Shown: positions 7,453-10,373 of the stretch, in pieces
Layout: every line of letters starts with the position of its first letter
Numbering within the stretch: the first letter of the stretch is position 1
Source of the DNA: DATKYV01 sp035528275
Lineage (GTDB): Bacteria > Acidobacteriota > Terriglobia > UBA7540
DNA: 10,373 nt
Assembly: GCA_035528275.1 (NCBI GenBank)
Contig: DATKYV010000003.1
Location: 1 to 10,373 of the forward strand
Direction: 5' to 3'
Translations under genes and position numbers: made by a program
The notes under the pieces: generated by a model
Databases searched by the model: none
What the model saw: the letters and a program-made list of their open reading frames with translations, nothing else
What the model was told of the DNA's origin: nothing

Positions 7453-7466
7453 TTCTCCACTGAGAA
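7453..7466 (-). promoter_or_regulatory. Palindrome overlapping the XRE ribosome-binding site
   Basis: TTCTC (7453-7457) and GAGAA (7462-7466) form a perfect 5-bp dyad around CACT. On the - strand the right arm contains the GGAG that serves as the XRE ribosome-binding site. It could be an operator for autoregulation or an RNA hairpin that hides the site. Confidence 0.35.
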
Positions 7467-7579
7467 CTATCGGCGGTTCAAGGGCACAGGAGTACCAGTA
7501 CGTTCGTGCGCATGCACTTTCCAAGGCGTCCGCCGTCTGTTCATCAGGGTTTGGTTCCACAGAGCGAGGGCTACAACTC

Positions 7580-7596
7580 GGGCCTAGACCGGGCCC
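7580..7596 (-). terminator. Hairpin directly after pyrB
   Basis: GGGCC (7580-7584) / GGCCC (7592-7596), a 5-bp GC stem with a 7-nt loop, starts 3 nt after the pyrB stop. There is no T-run downstream on the - strand. It may reduce read-through into the XRE gene. The rest of 7467-7579 shows no recognisable promoter. Confidence 0.3.
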
Positions 7597-7599
7597 AAT

Positions 7600-8520
7600 T
7601 CAGGCCAGGACCTGAGTCAGGAGAGCCATGCGGACATACAGGCCATTCTGTGCCTGGCGGAAATAGGCGGCGCGGGGGTCCTTGTCCACTTCCATGGCGA
7701 TTTCACCCAGACGCGGGAGGGGATGCATTACGATTGCTTTGTCCTTCATCAGGCGGAGGCTATCCGGAGTAATCACATACACTCCGCGGCATTGCTCATA
7801 ATCGGCGATCCGGTCCCCAAAACGCTCCTTTTGCACGCGAGTTTGATAGACGACGTCAACCTCCGGCAAAACCTTGTCGAGGGAGGTCTCCTCCGTATAC
7901 CAGACTTTCCTTTCCTTAAGGTGGTCGAGAATATCATCCTTCATCTTGAGGAGCGGCGGCGCCACAAAATAGAGTTTGACGTCGCGAAACTTGCTCAGCA
8001 GGTAGGTCAGTGACCGGACCGTGCGTCCCTGCGCCAAATCTCCGACCATGGCGACGCGTAAGCCGTCAATCGCGCCGATCTCCTTGCGGATGGTATAGAG
8101 GTCGAGGAGTGCTTGAGTGGGATGTTGTCCCACGCCGTCGCCGGCGTTGATGACCGGAACACGCGAAACCGCCGCGGCACGCTTCGCCGAGCCAACTTCG
8201 TAATGGCGAATCACGATAACATCGGCGTAGCCGTTCATGATGCGGATGGTGTCTTCCAGGGTTTCGCCTTTGGCGACGGAGGAGAATTCCGCGGCGTTCT
8301 CGGTAGATATAACCCGTCCACCCAGACGGTGCATGGCGGTTTCGAACGAGAAACGCGTGCGCGTGGAGGGCTCGTAGAAGAGCGTGGCCATGATGCGGTT
8401 GTGATAGTCGCCGGTTCCACCTTCATGGACAAGCTTCTCCATCTCTTCGGCGATATCCAGAAGGAGGAGCAACATGGCGACGTCGAACTGCTGGGCTTCG
8501 ATGATGTGGTGGAGTTTCAT
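7600..8520 (-). CDS. pyrB: Aspartate carbamoyltransferase, catalytic chain
   Basis: 306-residue enzyme that joins carbamoyl phosphate and L-aspartate to N-carbamoyl-L-aspartate, the committed step of de novo pyrimidine synthesis in the cytosol. Carbamoyl-phosphate residues are all present: STRTRFSFE (52-60), S80 and K84 in SSVAKGETLED (the lysine loop from the neighbouring subunit), R105, HPTQ (133-136) and the HPLPR loop (266-270). Aspartate-side residues R166 in GRTVRSL, and R228 and Q230 in QTRVQKER, are kept. Length and numbering follow the E. coli catalytic chain almost residue for residue, so a trimer is expected; no pyrI is in view. The ATG at 8520 is preferred over a TTG at 8607, because the likely promoter would start transcription near 8599, inside that extension. 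GAGGAGG lies 14 nt upstream, a long spacing. No other pyr gene is adjacent. Confidence 0.95.
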   Translation of the reverse strand: MKLHHIIEAQQFDVAMLLLLLDIAEEMEKLVHEGGTGDYHNRIMATLFYEPSTRTRFSFETAMHRLGGRVISTENAAEFSSVAKGETLEDTIRIMNGYADVIVIRHYEVGSAKRAAAVSRVPVINAGDGVGQHPTQALLDLYTIRKEIGAIDGLRVAMVGDLAQGRTVRSLTYLLSKFRDVKLYFVAPPLLKMKDDILDHLKERKVWYTEETSLDKVLPEVDVVYQTRVQKERFGDRIADYEQCRGVYVITPDSLRLMKDKAIVMHPLPRLGEIAMEVDKDPRAAYFRQAQNGLYVRMALLTQVLA

Positions 8521-8605
8521 GGGGTGCCTGGCTTCCTCCTCAGGTATGATCGGACGGGCCCGCCGCCGGGGGGACGATTCGAGGGTCCGCAGGAGCTCGA
8601 CCGGC

Positions 8606-8635
8606 AAGATAACCCGAGCTGATTCTCCCCGTCAA
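8606..8635 (-). promoter_or_regulatory. Probable pyrB promoter
   Basis: On the - strand TTGACG (8635-8630) is followed after 18 nt by TATCTT (8611-8606): 5 of 6 at the -35 and 4 of 6 at the -10. Transcription would begin near 8599 and leave a leader of about 80 nt before the pyrB ATG. I see no PyrR-type binding loop or attenuator in that leader. Confidence 0.5.
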
Positions 8636-8676
8636 CTTATCTGAAGCGTTTTCCGCAGGGTGACTGTCTGTCGCTG

Positions 8677-8729
8677 CCCGGGTGATCCAGGGAATCGGGC
8701 GCCGGACGGCCCCGGGTGATTCGCCGGGG
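8677..8729. repeat. Direct repeat CCCGGGTGAT in the pyrB/PilZ divergent spacer, second copy inside a hairpin
   Basis: CCCGGGTGAT occurs at 8677-8686 and again at 8711-8720, 34 nt apart. The second copy is part of a perfect 6-bp hairpin, CCCCGG (8710-8715) / CCGGGG (8724-8729), followed by TTT. The pair may be a regulator-binding repeat for one of the divergent genes or chance in GC-rich DNA. The rest of the 8521-8868 spacer holds the pyrB and PilZ promoters and no gene. Confidence 0.3.
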
Positions 8730-8798
8730 TTTGACGACCGTGCGGGCGCGGGTCACTCAGCACTGAACGCACGCGAAGATGCGCGGACCAGGAATGTC

Positions 8799-8827
8799 TT
8801 GATTTTGAAGAATCCCTTCCCTAGACT
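8799..8827 (+). promoter_or_regulatory. Probable promoter of the PilZ gene
   Basis: TTGATT (8799-8804) and TAGACT (8822-8827) are separated by exactly 17 nt: 4 of 6 matches at each box. Transcription would start near 8834, about 35 nt before the ATG at 8869. The surrounding 30 nt are AT-rich relative to the region. Confidence 0.5.
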
Positions 8828-8868
8828 GCTTGTTTTCGGGTATTTTCATTCTCCCGTCAAGAGTTCCT

Positions 8869-9702
8869 ATGGAGCCCAGCCGTCGCCGAAGCGAACGCTT
8901 GCTGCTGACCTTCTCCATCCGTGTGGAAGGCGCGGACCCCAAAGGCACCAAGTTCTCCGAAACCACGCGAACCCTGGTAGTAAACCGTCACGGCGCGCGC
9001 ATTCAACTGGCGCGGTTGGTAACTCCCGGGCAGACGTTGCGAATTGTGAATCTGGCGGGAAATCGCCAGGCGGACTTTCGCGTGGTCGGACCCACCCAAC
9101 CCGCGAGCCATCAAGGCGGGGAGTGGGGAGTCGAGCTTCAGGATGAGAAGAAGAACATCTGGGGAATCGAATTCCCTCCTTTGGAGAACAACGACCTCCC
9201 CTGCAGCGCTCTGCTCGAATGCCGTGTTTGCCAGACCGTCGGGCTGACCAACATGTCGCTTGTCGAATTGGATGTGCTGAACAGCGCGGGACTGTTGAAC
9301 AGGCCGTGCGCGAAGTGCGCGGACGATACCCCCTGGGGGTATCCTCACAAGCCCTTGGGGGGGATGGCCGCCGCCAATCCCCAGACCGCCGCCGGCGAAG
9401 GCGTGGGAAGCGCTGCCACTTTCAAGGAGCGGCGGGCCAGCGCACGGGTTTCCCTCCGCCTCCCGATCCGCGTCCGCAATTGGTACGGGACCGAGGAGTT
9501 CAGCAAGAGCGAAAACGTGTCCAAGGGCGGCATCGCGTTCATCAGCGAGAAGCGCTACGAGATCGGGGAGGCCATTCAGGTCACCTGCCCCTACAATACC
9601 GGCGCCGACAACATCGAGTCGCGTGCGCGAGTAGTTCGCCGCTCTGAAATGCAGGGCACCGGACGCTGGGTCTACGGCGTCCGCTACGAGGCGGGTACTT
9701 AG
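8869..9702 (+). CDS. Tandem PilZ-domain protein with CxxC...CxxC linker
   Basis: 277-residue cytosolic protein without a signal peptide. The C-terminal PilZ domain (about 185-277) keeps both c-di-GMP motifs: R189xxxR193 in ERRASAR and N216-x-S218-x-x-G221 in ENVSKGGIAF. It should bind the second messenger. The N-terminal part (about 5-105) looks like a second PilZ barrel: it has R6xxxR10, but the second motif has decayed to NRHGAR (39-44), so binding there is doubtful. Between them lie C118-x2-C121 and C147-x2-C150, spaced like a four-cysteine zinc site, then a Gly/Ala/Pro-rich linker (about 160-183). The ATG at 8869 is preferred to an upstream in-frame TTG at 8830, which falls at the predicted transcription start. 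The ribosome-binding site is poor. The output is unknown; a motility, exopolysaccharide or regulatory role is the usual guess for PilZ proteins. Confidence 0.85.
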   Translation: MEPSRRRSERLLLTFSIRVEGADPKGTKFSETTRTLVVNRHGARIQLARLVTPGQTLRIVNLAGNRQADFRVVGPTQPASHQGGEWGVELQDEKKNIWGIEFPPLENNDLPCSALLECRVCQTVGLTNMSLVELDVLNSAGLLNRPCAKCADDTPWGYPHKPLGGMAAANPQTAAGEGVGSAATFKERRASARVSLRLPIRVRNWYGTEEFSKSENVSKGGIAFISEKRYEIGEAIQVTCPYNTGADNIESRARVVRRSEMQGTGRWVYGVRYEAGT

Positions 9703-9711
9703 ATGGGCATG

Positions 9712-9746
9712 AAGCGCTGCTAATACTCCCCGCCCCAGCGGCGCTT
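9712..9746 (+). terminator. Terminator-like hairpin after the PilZ gene
   Basis: AAGCGCTGCT (9712-9721) pairs with AGCGGCGCTT (9737-9746) over 10 bp with one U-G pair and a 15-nt loop. Only one more T follows before CGAGAG. A second small hairpin, GAGAG (9749-9753) / CTCTC (9764-9768), follows at once. Together they are a reasonable 3' end for the PilZ transcript. Confidence 0.5.
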
Positions 9747-9885
9747 TCGAGAGGAGCTACCGGCTCTCAACCCAAGCATTGAGCCGCCAATCCGACACTC
9801 AACTGACCCACAAGAAGACCTTTTACTAATTCAATAACAGAACTGTTTCCCCACCCAGCCGAAGTGATCTTTGCCCAATTGGGAC

Positions 9886-9913
9886 TCAAGTCCTCGTGGA
9901 TTGATGCCGATAA
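9886..9913 (+). promoter_or_regulatory. Sigma-28 (FliA)-type promoter ahead of the MEDS-domain gene
   Basis: TCAAGTCC (9886-9893), a 12-nt spacer and GCCGATAA (9906-9913). The -10 is identical to the published FliA consensus GCCGATAA, and the -35 matches TAAAGTTT at 5 of 8 positions, within the TCAAG-type variation common outside enterics. It points toward the MEDS gene that starts 177 nt further on. In the 9703-10090 spacer I see no gene. 9769-9885 shows nothing recognisable. Confidence 0.6.
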
Positions 9914-9954
9914 CAGTGCAGGGGAACATGGGTGAAGTGTCCCGTGGCCCACAG

Positions 9955-10028
9955 TGCTACCCGTCCGTAGCAAGGGCGGCAGCGTGATCACGTAGGGTCC
10001 AGTGCGTTTTGAAACGCCGGCAGGGCGT
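9955..10028 (+). promoter_or_regulatory. Hairpin-rich leader of the MEDS-domain gene
   Basis: Between the sigma-28-type promoter and the ATG are three compact structures: TGCTAC/GTAGCA (9955-9972, 6-bp stem, 6-nt loop), the perfect palindrome CGTGATCACG (9983-9992), and GCGTTT/AAACGC (10004-10017). ACGCC (10014-10018) can alternatively pair with GGCGT (10024-10028), which excludes the previous stem. The pattern does not fit the c-di-GMP-I riboswitch consensus, so no known RNA class is assigned. Confidence 0.3.
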
Positions 10029-10090
10029 GGGGCCGACAATCGCTTGGCGGTGAGGGCGCCGGGGCGATTTCAGGGTTCGCTTCCGAAATC

Positions 10091-10373
10091 ATGGACATTA
10101 TGAAAGCTGTAGACGCTCCGCGCGTAGTTTCTGACCTGTGCCCCGGTAATCACCTCTGTTGCCTCTATGAGACGGAGGAAGAACACCGCGCCCTTCTCAC
10201 TCCATACTTGCGGCAGGGATTGGAGAAGGGCGAGAAGGTCGTCTACACCGCCGACACCCACACTCGCGAGACGGTGCTGCAATATCTCACCGAGGACGAC
10301 TTCGATCCGGAGCCCTTCCTGAAAAGTGGACAACTGATGTTCGCCGTTCCGCGGGAGACCTACCTGCGCGATG
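10091..10373 (+). CDS. MEDS-domain sensory protein, 5' part (truncated by window edge)
   Basis: The first 94 codons of a longer gene; the frame is still open at the right edge. The translation begins MDIMKAVDAPRVVSDLCPGN and continues HLCCLYETEEEHRALLTPYL (21-40), RQGLEKGEKVVYTADTHTRE (41-60) and TVLQYLTEDDFDPEPFLKSG (61-80), ending in TYLRD. This fits the MEDS domain (methanogen/methylotroph DcmR sensory domain): a G-[DN]-H-x-C-x-x-Y-E-T motif at residues 19-27, the EEH pair at 30-32, and GEK(V)xY. The domain is related to RecA-like KaiC folds and usually precedes PAS, histidine kinase or HTH output modules. Which output is present here lies outside the window. The ATG at 10091 has a poor ribosome-binding site; an in-frame ATG at 10100 is an alternative. 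The sigma-28-type promoter upstream suggests coexpression with motility genes. Confidence 0.8.
   Translation, partial: MDIMKAVDAPRVVSDLCPGNHLCCLYETEEEHRALLTPYLRQGLEKGEKVVYTADTHTRETVLQYLTEDDFDPEPFLKSGQLMFAVPRETYLRD

Noticed and set aside
7448..7500. Sigma-28-type promoter before the XRE gene (GCCGATAG on the - strand)
   Set aside because: The -10-like GCCGATAG is present, but nothing resembling TCAAG or TAAAGTTT occurs 11-12 nt upstream.
8521..8607. 29-codon N-terminal extension of pyrB from a TTG codon
   Set aside because: The predicted transcription start near 8599 lies inside it, the extra residues are Arg/Pro-rich and unlike the family, and the ATG at 8520 gives exact E. coli-like numbering of active-site residues.
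8830..8868. N-terminal extension of the PilZ protein from a TTG codon
   Set aside because: It would start at or before the predicted transcription start, and the ATG at 8869 begins a normal PilZ N-terminus.
9914..10020. c-di-GMP-I (GEMM) riboswitch in the MEDS leader
   Set aside because: A PilZ neighbour and the segment CAGTGCTACCCGTCC prompted the check, but the conserved GCAAA core and the paired GGTAGC/GGTTACC arrangement are missing.
9767..10039. 90-codon open frame on the - strand in the PilZ-MEDS spacer
   Set aside because: No ribosome-binding site or recognisable protein motif, and it lies across the sigma-28-type promoter and leader hairpins of the opposite strand. Such frames are expected by chance in GC-rich DNA.

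Overview
The window is GC-rich, gene-dense bacterial chromosome. The gene set and protein styles point to Acidobacteriota. These are the short XRE regulator of the 'LSQGDIE...GLLRCY' type, a PilZ protein whose first domain reads 'VVNRHGARI', a Tat-exported GH51 arabinofuranosidase, an M1-family peptidase with an exported N-terminus, and a MEDS-domain sensor. The phylum call is an inference from protein style and was not tested by a search. I see no tRNA, rRNA, CRISPR array, insertion sequence or phage gene.

Left half (1-6927, all + strand): a promoter-preceded gene for a secreted M1-family zinc metallopeptidase (154-2652) ends in a strong compound hairpin. A likely three-gene operon follows: a GH51 alpha-L-arabinofuranosidase (2883-4496), a TIGR01777/YfcH-like NAD(P)-binding epimerase (4502-5401) and an unrecognised membrane-anchored or secreted protein (5412-6149), with gaps of only 5 and 10 nt. 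After another hairpin and a structured 250-nt spacer comes a small exported monohaem cytochrome c (6403-6927).

Middle (7010-8520, - strand, convergent with the cytochrome gene): the catalytic chain of aspartate carbamoyltransferase (pyrB, 7600-8520, de novo pyrimidine synthesis) and, downstream of it in the same direction, an XRE-family regulator (7010-7447). No other pyr gene is adjacent. The regulator's ribosome-binding site lies inside a small palindrome.

Right part (8521-10373): a 348-nt divergent spacer carries a promoter for pyrB on the - strand and one for a PilZ gene on the + strand. The PilZ protein (8869-9702) has two PilZ-like domains joined by a CxxC...CxxC segment. A 388-nt spacer follows with a terminator-like hairpin, a very good sigma-28 (FliA)-type promoter (TCAAGTCC-N12-GCCGATAA) and a hairpin-rich leader. 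It leads into the 5' end of a MEDS-domain sensory protein (10091 to the window edge). The c-di-GMP-type receptor, the flagellar-type promoter and the MEDS sensor together suggest a motility or signalling corner of the genome. The rest is metabolic and secreted-enzyme content. I found no convincing undescribed multi-gene system. The most notable points are the M1 peptidase without the GAMEN motif, the PilZ-CxxC/CxxC-PilZ architecture, the sigma-28-type promoter before the MEDS gene, and the alternative RNA pairings before the cytochrome gene.
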